Part shown: in pieces, positions 37,796-49,962 of the stretch
How positions within the stretch are numbered: position 1 is the first letter of the stretch
Layout: each line of letters begins with the position of its first letter
NCBI RefSeq assembly: GCF_000208745.1
Contig: NC_030853.1
Span: 8,910,713 to 8,974,712, forward strand
Direction: 5' to 3'
From: Theobroma cacao
Taxonomy: Eukaryota > Streptophyta > Magnoliopsida > Malvales > Malvaceae
DNA: 64,000 bases
The notes under the pieces: model-generated
The model's input: only the letters and a program-made list of their open reading frames with translations
Database searches by the model: none
What the model was told of the DNA's origin: nothing
Position numbers and translations under genes: made by a program

Positions 37796-37965
37796 TCATG
37801 TGCATTCCCTACACACACAATGCAATATCATCATCATGTGCACTTCTTACTCGCACATAGCCGAGTCATCATCAGTTCATGTGCATTCCCACACTGCACA
37901 TAGCTGGGTCATCATCAGCTCATTTGCACTCCCACACTGCACATAGCTGGGTCATCATTATCACA
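37796..37965. repeat. About 40-44-bp minisatellite in the D LTR
   Basis: Repeats of CATGTGCACTCCCAC...GCACATAGCYGRGTCATCATC, four units with variable spacing. Confidence 0.8.
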
Positions 37966-39144
37966 CAAAAGGAGCATTCAAAGCATAATATACATATCAA
38001 TATAATGTGATAATGCATGAACTATTCATATTGCACAGTTCACAAGATAGAATCATTTCATCAAGGGCTTGTTCCCCAAGTATATTTTTAAAGCAAAAAC
38101 AAATGAAACTTTCAAATGGTTTATTTAAACATGTAGGCACTTCCCAAAATATTTTGAAATGCATTTTCACTCACTGGTATTTGTTAAATCTTTACCCAAC
38201 TCAAACTTTCTCTAATGGTCCAGATGGGGGCGGTGGAGCTTTGTTGGAACCTATCATCACAATAGCATCATAATTAACTCAATTCACATAACTATAATTT
38301 CTAAAAGCTATCTCCTAACTAGCTTCCAGTTGCCATTAAGTGGCTATTTATTTTCACTATCCTAATCACTTTAAAATGAATAAACAACCTTAACTACAAA
38401 ACACTTAAAAATTAACTCTACTTCATTACTCACCTTGGTAGCTTTATAAGTAAATTCCTTTCCAAGAATTTTCAAGCTATTATGGAAGCTCTCTCTCTTT
38501 CTCTCTCTAAAACACCTTACTAGTGAGAGAAAGTATGGGATTAAGACTTTTTAAAGGTTTTAAGGTGAGAGAGTGAAAGAGCATGAAAAACCCTATAACA
38601 AGGTGTGTAAAAGCATGAAATTTAAGGTTAGTTTGAGAAGGTGATAGAAGCTTTGAGAGAAGCTTTCATGGAGGATGAAAGAAACGTTAGATGGAAGGAA
38701 AAAAAAGAAGAAGCTGTTGGAAAAATGAGGAAGCTGCTGGAGATTAGATATTTATATTTAAAGTTTATCCAATTTCTCATGTAAATTACCAAAATGCCCT
38801 TAACATTGTGGTTTTGTCTTCCTCCCATCCTTTGTGCAACATTTTTACTCTTTTGAGACTGAGACAAAGTCCATAATAGTCTAAAAATACTCAGGTTCAC
38901 AAAAATGTAAAAATTTAGACCCGAGATGCACAATGACCATTTTACCCCTACTATGGAAATTATTAGTATTTCTATCTTCTTCATTTATTTTACCATCATT
39001 CATTTATTCCTTAGGTCTATTTAGACCTTAGTAATATTTGAGAGCTACTTCCAAGAGCTCACCATGAGAAATGACAAAATTGCTCCTAGTCTGTGTTATC
39101 ACTTCTACTACTAGTTACGGGTCTATAGATGTCGATCTCTCACA

Positions 39145-39384
39145 CTCCTCTTGTCTCCTTGGTGCCCAAAATACCTTATTATGCCTCAACTCACTTCCGA
39201 ATCACTTTTTATCTCGTAAATTCTTCCCCGATAAAAATATTATTATTTTATTATTTCCTCGCATTCGAAATATTTTATCCCAAACTATTCTTTTCATCTT
39301 TCATCACTTTTAAACATTTAAATTAACGTCAATTGGCATCTGATAAACTTTATTAGTCACCATATCAAAGTACGGGGTATTACA
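39145..39384 (-). mobile_element. Alpha LTR start attached to the D LTR
   Basis: Minus strand: TGTAATACCCCGTACTTTG at 39384 to CCAAGGAGACAAG at about 39147, matching 8009-8240 of element A. Directly followed by the gamma LTR start. No target duplication separates them, so it is either part of a composite LTR or a truncated host LTR. Confidence 0.75.
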
Positions 39385-41150
39385 TATGCATCTCTATGCA
39401 AAATCTTAAGAGTTAGATTCCAATGTAACCATGTAATAACTAAAAAGCTCCTTTTTTAGTGTTATCATACTCCCACTAAATCCAAGATCCTTTGTAAGAG
39501 TAATAATCAAACTCTTTTGAATTTTTCGTGATGTTACATACATACATCTCAATGTTTTCTTGGAATCATATTGGTTTGGAATAATATAATTGGCCACATA
39601 TATATTTGAGAGATATGGACCAAATCATATCACTATATGAGTTTGCTTTCTTCTTTGAACAAACATCTCTATGTTCTATTCATAAGAAAGTTCCATTTCA
39701 CATGTATCTACATCCATCTTTTGAATGATTAATTAATAAGTAAGAGTAATCTTCACTAAGATCATATCTTAATAAGAGTACTTCATACTATATAGCTCGT
39801 ATGATCTTATATTTGAGTTCTCTGAACATTTCAAGGTTTCAAATTTCAGTTCTTTAAGTATACAAGACAAAATGTCAATTTGGTCTTGTGTAAACTTAAT
39901 GAATTAGGAACATTTTCCATAACATTTTATGTTCAATGGTTCGTATACATCTATATGTATAAGACCTTTTAAACATACCAAGTCATTCACTTTTTGCATG
40001 AAAATTGATTTGGTCATATAAAAATTACTAGCTCCTTTATATTCCAAATCAAAAAGATCTAATTATCTTCATACTTTAATTCTTACTTCAGTGACCAAGA
40101 CAAAAATGCCATAATTAAGATCATACGCAATCAGTTTTCTTGACATTTATATTTAGCATTGACTTGCTACTATTGCTTTGCGTTTTATGTCATTACTTAA
40201 ATGCATTCAACAATCTAGTATCGAATACTTATGATGTTAATACAATAGTAGTAACTTCTAGCTCAATCATAAACTTTGGCAAAGTAGTAGCTTCTATAAG
40301 CTTCCTTTTCTTTAACTTTGTCAAGGAAACATTTTTTTTATAGTCCCTTATTTGTCCAGCTTTATCATAAAGATGTTTGAGAACATTTCCCAGTTAGTGC
40401 CATTATCGTGGTTGTCTTCCCAATTCATAATTAAGGCAATATAAATTCCATCTCATGGAGGCACACTCCTAATTATGAATTGTATTTGGTAGAGATTGTG
40501 GAACGAACAACCTTTCTCTTGAGAACATTTTTCAAGTCCTGGTACCTTTAAAAAGGGTTTGGTCTAGTGAGTTTGATTTGCATCCAAGATGCACCATAGT
40601 GACATATTATTAGCCATGTATATAAATTATGTCTAAATAGATAAAATAAAGCAATACATAAATATCATGCATAAACTATTTAAAACAAGGTTTTAAATTT
40701 TTAAATAGTTCTCCCACTATTTCTATAAGATGATAACCCTCCATGTCACCTAGAGAGATCTTTACTAGGATTCTCTTAGTGGGCTAAGATCCCATCCATC
40801 AAGTCATGGCCTTAAGTGTGCTCAACAAACCATGATAGGTGGATTAGGTAGGTAACTGAGCTTACCAATTGTATCTCTATACAACTCCTAGATCAGCTAG
40901 GTAACAACACATTACTTAAACATCTAATATATGTTTCCCCTAACCTTTGCCTCTAGTTTCATAATAATCAAGTTTCCAAGCATCCAGATTTTATGAAACT
41001 AGTTGAGTAAGACCCACCAATAGCTCAAACATACTCGTGTAAAAGTGTGACCTTGAGTGTACTCAACAAGTCTCTAATTAAAAGAGCAACCAAGTTATCT
41101 TGCTATATGGTGGAAGTCAACTTGCTCATGCGTGGCATGTGACTCAATAT
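39385..41150. mobile_element. Family 6 copy 2, left part
   Basis: 40520-41150 matches 18540-18930 and 20073-20280. 39385-40520 has no other copy in the window and no convincing reading frame. It ends GACTCAATAT, the insertion site of the Sirevirus. In copy 1 the equivalent site (about 20268-20277, AACTCAATATTTTAAG) is uninterrupted. Confidence 0.6.
41146..41150. other. Target-site duplication of the Sirevirus (left)
   Basis: AATAT, repeated at 54186-54190 after the 3' LTR. Confidence 0.94.
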
Positions 41151-42250
41151 TGTTGACTCCATTAGTTTTTGATGATAGTAAAACATTCCTATTCATTTGT
41201 GTCTACTGCCTTTACTTAAGTGTGTAGGAAAATTAATATATGAAATTAATAAATCAATCCTTCAAAGTGTATATTAAAAGAAAAAGGGAGATAAAAATAA
41301 TGAGACATGACTGATTAACAAGAAGGAAGCTCATTAGTTGAATAAGGAAGAATGTTGGTTAGCCAAGATTCAAATTTGAGAAATGGCGAGCTGAAGAGTT
41401 TGAGAAACAGAGACAACTTACTCAACCAAGAATTAGTCAATCAACTAATTGATTACTGCAAGAACTGCCAGAGACAAGAAGCAAAAAATAGAGACAACCT
41501 AGTCAACTAAGATATCGGGTAGTCGACTAAGAGCATTTTGCCTGCAAGTTTGAAATCTGCACTAAAAGACAGAGTAACGGCTAAAACCGACTCTCAACTA
41601 TCTCCAACGACTAGAAAACTATCAAACTGCCATCAGAGATATTTCTTTAAGTATAAAAGGGTCTACCAACAATTAGAAATAAGTTTTTTAAAAACCTTGA
41701 ATGAAATTTGAGCAATAGAGAGTTGAAAAATCAGAAAATCTTCATTGCACTTGTCTGTACTTAAATGCTTATTCTTTCAATTTGTAATTTGCATTCAATC
41801 TTGTACCACTCAGATCAACCAGTGATCATAGGTACTTTCTTTTACTACTTTTCTTGTATTCTTAAGAGTGAGGAAGTCACTTTAAGGGGTTATTCAAGCT
41901 TGGGACAGCTTGATTATTGTAGGTTGTGGTTGAGCCTTGGAACAACCAATTTGGGTTTTAATTTAGCCCGTGAAAAACTAGTGAAAAAGGTTTTGGCTAA
42001 GCCTTGTAAAAGTCATTGTAAAGCTTGGTGAAAACTTGTGAATTTCACCGAATCTTAGTGGATTTGTTGAGAAAATCCTTGGTTGGATAATCAAGGTAGT
42101 GGATGTAGGTCTTGGATCGAACCACTCTAAATTGCTGTTCATTGTCTACTTTGTTTTTATTTTCTTTGTGCTAGAAATTAGTTCCTCATCTTGTCAAGAG
42201 TCGATTTGTGTTGTTCACCCCCCCTTTGGCACATATTATTGGGACCAACA
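41151..42250 (+). mobile_element. Sirevirus 5' LTR
   Basis: TGTTGACTCC to GGGACCAACA. It holds palindromic TAGTCRACTA elements at 41433-41448, 41500-41509 and 41520-41529 upstream of the TATA box at 41652. It includes a ~33-bp segment near 41529-41563 that is missing from the 3' LTR. Confidence 0.95.
41652..41658 (+). promoter_or_regulatory. TATA box of the Sirevirus 5' LTR
   Basis: TATAAAA in AAGTATAAAAGGGTC, perfectly conserved in the 3' LTR at 53586-53592. It would set transcription start in the following ~30 bp, with the palindromes lying 120-220 bp upstream. Confidence 0.7.
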
Positions 42251-42252
42251 AG

Positions 42253-42264
42253 TGGTATCAGAGC
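42253..42264 (+). other. Sirevirus primer-binding site
   Basis: TGGTATCAGAGC two bases after the LTR, complementary to the 3' end of initiator tRNA-Met. Confidence 0.95.
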
Positions 42265-42308
42265 TAGTTTCTTGTTATTAAGGCTTAACATCCTTTGGGA
42301 GGATCCAA

Positions 42309-43929
42309 ATGGCTCAACAAAAATCCATAGTTGTTGAGGGACTATCAACAAACAGACCACCTCTGTTTAATGGCTCTAACTATCCTTATTGAAGCACTAG
42401 GATGTCAATTTACATTAGAGCTATAGATTATGAAATGTGGGACGCCATAACTGATGGACCCTTTATTCCCTCAACCTTAAATGTAGTTACAAATGAGTTG
42501 ATGCCAAAGCCAAGGTCTAAATGGACCGAGGCTGAGACTAAAAAAGTTCAAGTAAACTTTAAGGCCATCAACACATTGCATTGTGCCTTGACCCCCACTG
42601 AATTTAACAAAGTCTCAAGCTGTACAACAGCTAAACAAGTGTGGGAGAAACTTAGAATAATCCATGAAGGGACTTATCAAGTCAAGGACTCCAAAATTGC
42701 CATCTTAACAAAAAATTATGAAATGTTCAAAATGGAGCCTGGTGAAAACATCACCAGCATGTTTGATAGGTTTACAAATATCACAAATAAATTGAGTCAG
42801 CTAGGCAAGCTTATCCCAGAACATGAATTAGTAAAGAGACTGCTTAGAATTCTACCAAATAATTGGAAGCCTAAAGTAACTGCAATCCGTGAGGCAAAGG
42901 ATCTAAATGTGATTACCTTAGATGAGATTTGTGGTTAACTCCTCACACATGAGCTGGAGCTTAAAGAAGAAAAAGAAGAAGATAGGAGAAAAGCAAAGGA
43001 AAAGAAAAAGAACATAGCACTTAAAGCCAACATTCTTGAGAAAAAGCTAGAAGAGTTGTCATACGATGATGATGAAGAGTTAGCTCTGGTTGTAAGAAAA
43101 TTCAAAAAGCTTATGGGGAGAAGAAACCGGAGACTAGCTAGAATAAGGTTTAAGAAGGATCAAAGTGCTTCATGCAAAATCAAAAATAAGAATGACTCTA
43201 ATAAAAAGGAGGAGCTGATATGCTACGAATGCAAGAAACCTGGTCACTTCAAGTTTGAGTGTCCATTATTGAAAGATGAGACTCCAAAGAAAAATAAGAA
43301 ATCCAAGAAAGCAATGGTAGTTGCTACATGGTCGGACAGTGACACATCAAGCTCTGAAGCTGAAGATGAAAAATCTGAGGAAAGAGCAAACATCTGTTTG
43401 ATCGCACAAGAGGATGAAACTGAGGTATCCTCATCCCCCTATGATATTTCCATTGATGATTTACAAGATGAATATGACAGCCTTTGTGATGAATTTGAAA
43501 ATCTCTTTTCAAAATACAAAACATTAAAGAAAAAGGCTCCATTTATTGAAAATGATTTTGAAAAAATGAGACAAGAGTTCAATTCTGTTTTTGAGCATAG
43601 AAATATCATGCAAATTGAGTTAGAACACTCAAAAACAGACTTTGAAGTTTTAAAATTAGAGCTGGAAACTAAGTCTGATGCTTTGCACAAATTACTTGAT
43701 GAAAACACAACTCTCAAATGTTTGAAAAATGAATCTTCAAAAAGATGTGTACCATAATAAAAATTTTGCTAATACATTACCTAGATGTTATAATTGTGGT
43801 AAACATGGTCATTTATCACATGACTGCTTTAAGAAAAGAAATGTTCAAAAAATCAGAAAAATTTGGGTCCCTAAAGGATCCTATATTGCAACAACACTCA
43901 AGGACCTATCAAAGTATGGGTTCCTATAA
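42309..43929 (+). pseudogene. Sirevirus gag, broken
   Basis: Gag starts at ATG 42309. The frame has a premature TGA (42390-42392) and TAA (42936-42938), resumes in the same frame to 43757, then continues after a frameshift near 43735 in the frame 43729-43929. The N-terminal half is the copia-type gag domain with the 'VWEKLRIIHEGTYQVKDSKI' and 'LLRILPNNWKP' patterns. Then come a lysine-rich linker, a first CCHC zinc knuckle (CYECKKPGHFKFEC, about 43219-43260), an acidic/coiled-coil-like segment, and a second CCHC knuckle (CYNCGKHGHLSHDC, about 43786-43827). Gag forms the particle and binds element RNA. The breaks make this copy non-functional without suppression. Confidence 0.9.
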
Positions 43930-43955
43930 AGAAAAACTGAAATTTTGTTTTGTAG

Positions 43956-45641
43956 GTTAAGCCGCACTTAAAGGAGACATATTCAAGACCTCAACTTAAG
44001 AAGAAGCAGCCTTGGTACATGGACAGTGGCTACTCACGGCACATAAGAGGAGATAAAATGTTATTTGCTCAGTTGGACAAAAGAAAGAGAGGTACCGTAT
44101 CCTTTGGTGATGATTCAAAAAGTAAAATTCATGGGATAGGTACGGTTAGTAAAAACTCCCAAACTCAAATCAGTCATGTGTTGTTAGTTAAGGGTTTGAA
44201 GCATAATTTATTAAGCATTAGTCAATTATGTGACAAAGGATTTAAAGTATGTTTTGATTCAAATAAGTGTGAAGTAATTGACATAGGAACAAAAAAATTC
44301 TCATTTATAGGAAAGAGATTGAAAAATATGTATGCGATATTTCTTGAGGACCTTGAAATAAATGATGAAATATGTTTAGTTGCAAATGCTGATAGTGATA
44401 GTTGGTTATGGCATAAGAGACTAGGACATGTAAGCTTGCATACCATGTCAAAATTAATTAAGAAAAATCTAGTTGTTGGGCTGCCAAATATAAAATTTGA
44501 AAGTGACAAAATATGTGATACTTGCTAACTAGGAAAACCAATTAGAACATCTTTCAAATCCAAGAAGATTGTGTCAACATCTAAACCTCTTGAAATGCTG
44601 CATATTGATCTATTTAGACCAATAAGCACAACTAGCTTAGGAGGAAAATCTTATGGCTTTGTAATAGTTGATGACTATTCTAGATATACTTGGGTTTATT
44701 TTCTTACTCACAAGAATGATGCTTTATCAGCTTTCATAAGTCATTGTAGGAAAGTAGAAAATGAAAAAGGACTAACCATAGTTAGCATAAGGAGTGATCA
44801 TGGAGGAGAATTTGAAAGTGAGGAATTTGAGAAATTTTTCAATGAAAAAGGGTTGGATCACAACTTCTCTGCACCTAAAACACCCCAGCAAAATGAAGTT
44901 GTAGAAAGGAAAAATCGAACCTCAAAAGAAATGGCTCGGACTATGCTATGTGAGACTAACCTACCAAAGTATTTTTGGGCTGAGGTAATGAACACAACAG
45001 CATATGTGCTTAATAGAGTCTCAATAAGACCCATGTTATCTAAGACACCTTATGAACTCTACAAGGGTAGGAAACCAAACATTTCTCACCTAAGGAGTTT
45101 TAGTTGTAAGTGCTTTATATTGAACAATGGAAAACAACCTCTAGGGAAGTTTGATGCAAAGAGTGATGAAGCAATATTTTTAGGATATGCATTAAACTCA
45201 AAGGCCTATAGGAATTTTAACAAAAAGACTCTAATGGTAGAAGAATCAATCCATGTAGTTTTTGATAAGTCAAATGCTTTACAAAAAGAAATTCATGATG
45301 ATGATGATGATGTAAAAATCCTAGAAAGACAAATGAAAAAAATGAGCTTAGAAAATAATAAAAATATTGAAGAAAGCTCACCTAGAAGAGGAAATGAAAC
45401 TCCACCACTAGAAAATCTACAAAGAGTAGAAAATCAGCATGATGATCTTCCAAGAAGTTGGAGATTTGTAAGAGACCACCCACAAGACCAAATAATAGGT
45501 GACATTTCACAAGGAGTTAGAACTAGGAAAACAACAAGAGAAATTTGTGAGTTTTCAGCCTTTATATTTCAAATTGAGCCTAAAAACTTTAAAGAAGCTG
45601 AAAAAAAGGAAAGTTGGATAATGGCCATGCAAGAAGAACTT
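43956..45641 (+). pseudogene. Sirevirus pol, first part: protease and integrase
   Basis: The frame opens after TAG 43953-43955. Protease shows the active-site triad D-S-G at 44022 within MDSGYSRH and the KHNLLSISQLCDKGF pattern. Integrase follows with an HHCC zinc finger (H at 44412 and 44427, C at 44514 and 44523). A premature TAA (44526-44528) sits right after the last cysteine. The catalytic core has D at 44607 (LHIDL), D at 44796 (RSDHGGEF) and E at 44904 (VVERKN), with 35 residues between the last two, the DD35E spacing. The C-terminal region carries YELYKGRKPN and FLGYALNSKAYR. The frame reaches the start of the RT region (AMQEEL) and is then interrupted by the solo LTR inserted after 45641. 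Confidence 0.92.
45637..45641. other. Target-site duplication of the nested solo LTR (left)
   Basis: AACTT, repeated at 48493-48497. The pol reading frame is the same on both sides once one copy is discounted. Confidence 0.93.
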
Positions 45642-46790
45642 TGTCAAGCCTAGCTCTACAATATGTTTATTATGCCATTCTTACATAAGAATGCATGTTT
45701 GCTTACTTAGGTAGCTCAAAAATCGTTAAAGGATGGCAATGTACCAAATGGTACAATTAAGTTGAATTAAGCCTCGAACTAGACCAAATAGAGGTTTTAA
45801 GATGAAATTGAGAATTTTAAAACCCCAGAACGACTTAAAATGGTGATTCAGAGTTCGAAGACCGATTTGGAGTCAAATTGGAATTTTCATGACTTAGGAG
45901 CAAAATGGTCATTTTGTCACCTGAAGTTAAGATGTGAGTGTTGGATGAAATTTTTGACTAAGATTGATCATTTGAAGTATAATTTGAGTTTGAGAAGTGA
46001 AGAATATTAATTTTGACATTTTTTCGAGCATAGGGGTAAAATAGTCATTTTGCCACCTCAAAGGCAAAATTGTAATTTTATACCACCCAACACTTGTCTA
46101 GCACAGGGATTTTACCTAATATTGTCATGGATAATTGAGGAAATTTAAGTGGTGGAGAGAGATTGCTTAATGGGTAAGTATGACACATGGACCAATGGAA
46201 TGGTGACATGTGTCAAATTTTCATCCATTTATTATTTGGCTTAAAAATCAGCACAAAATCAGCCCATTTCTCTTCATATGGCCGGCCAAAGCAAGAACAA
46301 AGGAAGAGCAAAGGAAGAAAAGAAAGAACAAGAACCCTAGGGTGAAAATTCAAGAGAAAATTGGTGGATTTCAAGTAATCAAGCAATCAAAGGTAAAATT
46401 TCTTGATTTTGACTTGTGATCTATCTTTCCTATGCATTCTTTTGAATTTTCCATGGTTGAATCACATGATTTCATGATGGGTCTCTTGCTGGCCGAACAC
46501 TTAGAGAGAGATTTTGATGGTTGTTTTGGTTAGATTTTAAGATATTCTAGTGTTTTTAGGTAGTTAGTGATGTGTAGCATGAAAATCAAGCAAGAAAAAT
46601 TCATGTTCTTCCATCACCCATCATTGGCCAAATTCTCCATGTGGAATATTGATGATGATTTTGATTTTATTTCAAGTGATTTGGTTAGGAATTAGTGATT
46701 TATGGTGTGAGAATCAAGCTTGAAAAATTATAATGTTGATGCACCCACCATGGCCGAATTTTCCAAGAGAAAATGTGAGGATGATTTTGT

Positions 46791-47668
46791 NNNNNNNNNN
46801 NNNNNNNNNNNNNNNNNNNNNNNNNNNNNNNNNNNNNNNNNNNNNNNNNNNNNNNNNNNNNNNNNNNNNNNNNNNNNNNNNNNNNNNNNNNNNNNNNNNN
46901 NNNNNNNNNNNNNNNNNNNNNNNNNNNNNNNNNNNNNNNNNNNNNNNNNNNNNNNNNNNNNNNNNNNNNNNNNNNNNNNNNNNNNNNNNNNNNNNNNNNN
47001 NNNNNNNNNNNNNNNNNNNNNNNNNNNNNNNNNNNNNNNNNNNNNNNNNNNNNNNNNNNNNNNNNNNNNNNNNNNNNNNNNNNNNNNNNNNNNNNNNNNN
47101 NNNNNNNNNNNNNNNNNNNNNNNNNNNNNNNNNNNNNNNNNNNNNNNNNNNNNNNNNNNNNNNNNNNNNNNNNNNNNNNNNNNNNNNNNNNNNNNNNNNN
47201 NNNNNNNNNNNNNNNNNNNNNNNNNNNNNNNNNNNNNNNNNNNNNNNNNNNNNNNNNNNNNNNNNNNNNNNNNNNNNNNNNNNNNNNNNNNNNNNNNNNN
47301 NNNNNNNNNNNNNNNNNNNNNNNNNNNNNNNNNNNNNNNNNNNNNNNNNNNNNNNNNNNNNNNNNNNNNNNNNNNNNNNNNNNNNNNNNNNNNNNNNNNN
47401 NNNNNNNNNNNNNNNNNNNNNNNNNNNNNNNNNNNNNNNNNNNNNNNNNNNNNNNNNNNNNNNNNNNNNNNNNNNNNNNNNNNNNNNNNNNNNNNNNNNN
47501 NNNNNNNNNNNNNNNNNNNNNNNNNNNNNNNNNNNNNNNNNNNNNNNNNNNNNNNNNNNNNNNNNNNNNNNNNNNNNNNNNNNNNNNNNNNNNNNNNNNN
47601 NNNNNNNNNNNNNNNNNNNNNNNNNNNNNNNNNNNNNNNNNNNNNNNNNNNNNNNNNNNNNNNNNNNN
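46791..47668. other. Assembly gap (878 N)
   Basis: Run of N in the middle of the nested solo LTR, probably where near-identical LTR copies defeated assembly. ORFs drawn across it are artefacts. Confidence 0.97.
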
Positions 47669-48457
47669 CCAAAGTTTTAAGAAATTCATAAGCCGTGTTG
47701 ATTACTCGATTTATATGAATTGATTTTATTTGGTTGAAATGGGTTGAAAGGTGATGAATTACAGTAGGTTAAACTATTTTATCTATCTCCATTTACTCAG
47801 CTTTAGATATTTTAGATGGTATTTATTTACTCACTGGGATTATATAATCTCACCACCCTCATTTCCACCCATTTTAAGCTTAGGATAGTCGGTAAATAGC
47901 TCATTTCGTTGAGGGCTATAATTGGACTTGTATCCTCAAAAACTGTAAGTTTACCGCTTTTGATACTTTTGGTTGTTCGTGGGCCCACGTGTCATTGTAA
48001 ATTAAATTGTATACTTTGGTTATCTATATTACAATATGTATGAATTTATTTAGCTTTTGCGCCACAAAAATTATTTACCGATAACTCTATAAATATTATT
48101 TTATAAGAAAATAGAATATTTTATTGAATATTTTTATTATATTCAAATAGGCATAGTTTCACTTTAAATGAATGTTTTAGACATCTAAACTTATTTTTGA
48201 TTATGAAATATGTGTTTTCCATTCGCATACTACATTTTTAGCTAGTTTCGAGATTTTTGGGGAAAAATGACTAAAATGTCCCTGCGAGAAAAAAATTATT
48301 TTTCTATTGTTTTGATTTCGAAATAGTTTATAATCTCTCAAAACATGATACTTAACAACTGTTGCTCACAGGGGAGGTGCGAAAACTGATATTAAAGCCT
48401 TGCAAGGTTTCGATTGGCATTCCGAGCAATGAATATCTATCGGGACGTTGCGGCGGT

Positions 48458-48492
48458 TGTCACGGGCTCAAGGGGAGTACCGAGTCGTGACA
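48458..48492 (+). repeat. U5-terminal inverted repeat of the nested LTR
   Basis: TGTCACG at 48458 pairs with CGTGACA at 48486-48492, ending at the LTR boundary. Confidence 0.72.
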
Positions 48493-48497
48493 AACTT

Positions 48498-49962
48498 GAT
48501 CAATTCACAAGAAACCATGTATGGTCATTGGTACCTAGACCTTCAAATCACCCTATTGTTCGCACCAAATGGGTGTTTAGAAATAAGGTAGATGAGTAAG
48601 GAAATGTAGTTAGAAATAAAGCTAGATTAGTAGCACAAGGTTACAATCAAGAGGAAGGAATAGATTATGATGAAACCTTTTCACTTGTAGCTAGAATTGA
48701 AGCCATAAGGTTGTTGTTAGCTTTTGCATGCTTTATGAACTTCAAATTGTACCAAATGGATGTAAAAAGTACATTTTTAAATGGAATCATTCAAGAGGAA
48801 GTATATGTTGAACAACCTCCAGATTTTAAGAATGTTGAAAAATCATATTATGTTTTCAAACTTCATAAAGCCTTGTATGGATTGAAACAAGCTCTTAGAG
48901 CTTGGTATGAAAGGATTTCAAAATTTCTAGTTGAAAAAGGTTATATTAGAGGTAGCATCGATACTACATTATTCATTAAAAGATATTTAAATGATTTAAT
49001 TGTTGTACAAATATATATGGATGATATTGTATTTGGTGCAACTAATGAGGTGTTATGCAAGAACTTTGCTAAAGAAATGCAGGGTGAATTTGAGATGAGC
49101 ATGATGGGAGAGTTGAAGTACTTTCTTGGTCTTCAAATTAAGCAAAGTGAGGAAGGGATCTTCATCAACCAAGAAAGGTACACTCAAGATATGCTCAAAA
49201 AGTTTGATATGCTGAAGTTGAAATTAATCTCAACACTAATGAGTTCATCCACAAGACTTGATCTTGATGAAAAAGGAAAGAATGTAGATCAAAAGCTATG
49301 TAGAGGTATGATCAGTTCACTACTTTACTTAACAGTAAGCAGACCAAATATTCAGTTTAGTGTGTTTGTGTGCTAGATTTCAGTTTCAACCTAAAGAATC
49401 ACACCTAACAACTGTTAAGAGAATCTTTAGATACCTCTTCTAAACCCAAACTTTAGGCATATGGTATTCTAGAGAATCAACTTTTAGTTTGGCTGGATAT
49501 TCAGATGCTAACTTTATTGGCAGCAAAACTGATAGAAAAAGCACCAGTGGAACATGTCAATTTCTAGGTAGCATGCTTGTGTCATGGTCCAGCAAGAAAC
49601 AAAATTTAGTAGCTTCATCTATAGCTGAAGCAGAGTATATATCATTAGGTAGCTGCTGTGCACAAATTCTTTAGATTAAACAATAATTGAAAGACTATAG
49701 AGTGACTATGCTTAACGTACCAATATATTGTGATAATACAAATGCAATTAATATATCAAAAAACCCTATGCAGCACTAGAGGACAAAGCACATTGAGATT
49801 AGACGCCACTTTATTAGAGACCATGTAATGAAAAATAATATTAAGATTGAATTTGTGAACACTTTACATCAATTATCAAACGTTTTTACCAAACCTCTAA
49901 ATAAAGATAGATTTTGTGAAATTAGAAGAAATTTAGGGATGATTGGTATGAAGGAATTGTAG
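48498..49962 (+). pseudogene. Sirevirus pol, second part: reverse transcriptase and RNase H
   Basis: Begins right after the second AACTT. RT motifs in order: NHVWSLVPRP, TKWVFRNK, a premature stop at 48597-48599, KARLVAQGYNQEEGIDYDETF, YQMDVKSTFLNG, VYVEQPPDF, LYGLKQALRAWYERI, and the catalytic box YMDD at 49014-49025 (the family usually has YVDD). Then comes FLGLQIKQSEEGIFINQ, and a frameshift near 49365-49377. RNase H follows from about 49489 with AGYSDANFIGSKTDRKSTSG and AEAEYISLG, further stops near 49672-49780, and the C-terminal KHIEIRRHFIRDHV and VFTKPLNKDRF motifs up to TAG 49960-49962. RT/RNase H copies element RNA to DNA. This copy is inactive. Confidence 0.92.

Larger units (their letters stand above)
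36894..39144 (-). mobile_element. Element D 5' LTR, proximal part (gamma/Y)
   Basis: On the minus strand the gamma start TGTGAGAGATCGACATC is at 39144 and the segment continues to 36894, where it meets the CTCTT duplication. It includes the palindrome cluster, the minisatellite (37796-37965), GGTTCCAACAAAGCTCC (about 38240) and the CTCTCTCTTTCTCTCTCTAA tract. Small ORFs such as 38007-38273 are in the LTR and not supported as genes. Confidence 0.82.
45642..48492 (+). mobile_element. Gypsy solo LTR (beta + X) inside Sirevirus pol
   Basis: Starts TGTCAAGCCTAGCTC and ends GAGTCGTGACA, flanked by AACTT. The beta start matches the minus-strand LTR of element C (57463) and, from GTACCAAATGGTAC on, the LTR at 2857. 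The X end (47669-48492) matches the ends of A and B. The short ORF 46210-46419 and the leader-like 48414-48485 reading are in the LTR and not genes. It is younger than the Sirevirus. Confidence 0.92.

Noticed and set aside
39385..40520. Possible host gene between element D and the Sirevirus
   Set aside because: No frame over ~70 codons, no domain, AT-rich; ORFs such as 40140-40343 lack any recognisable motif.
42178..44509. Antisense ORFs over Sirevirus gag/pol (42178-42360, 43324-43542, 43439-43717, 44222-44509)
   Set aside because: Shadows of the sense coding region without independent support.
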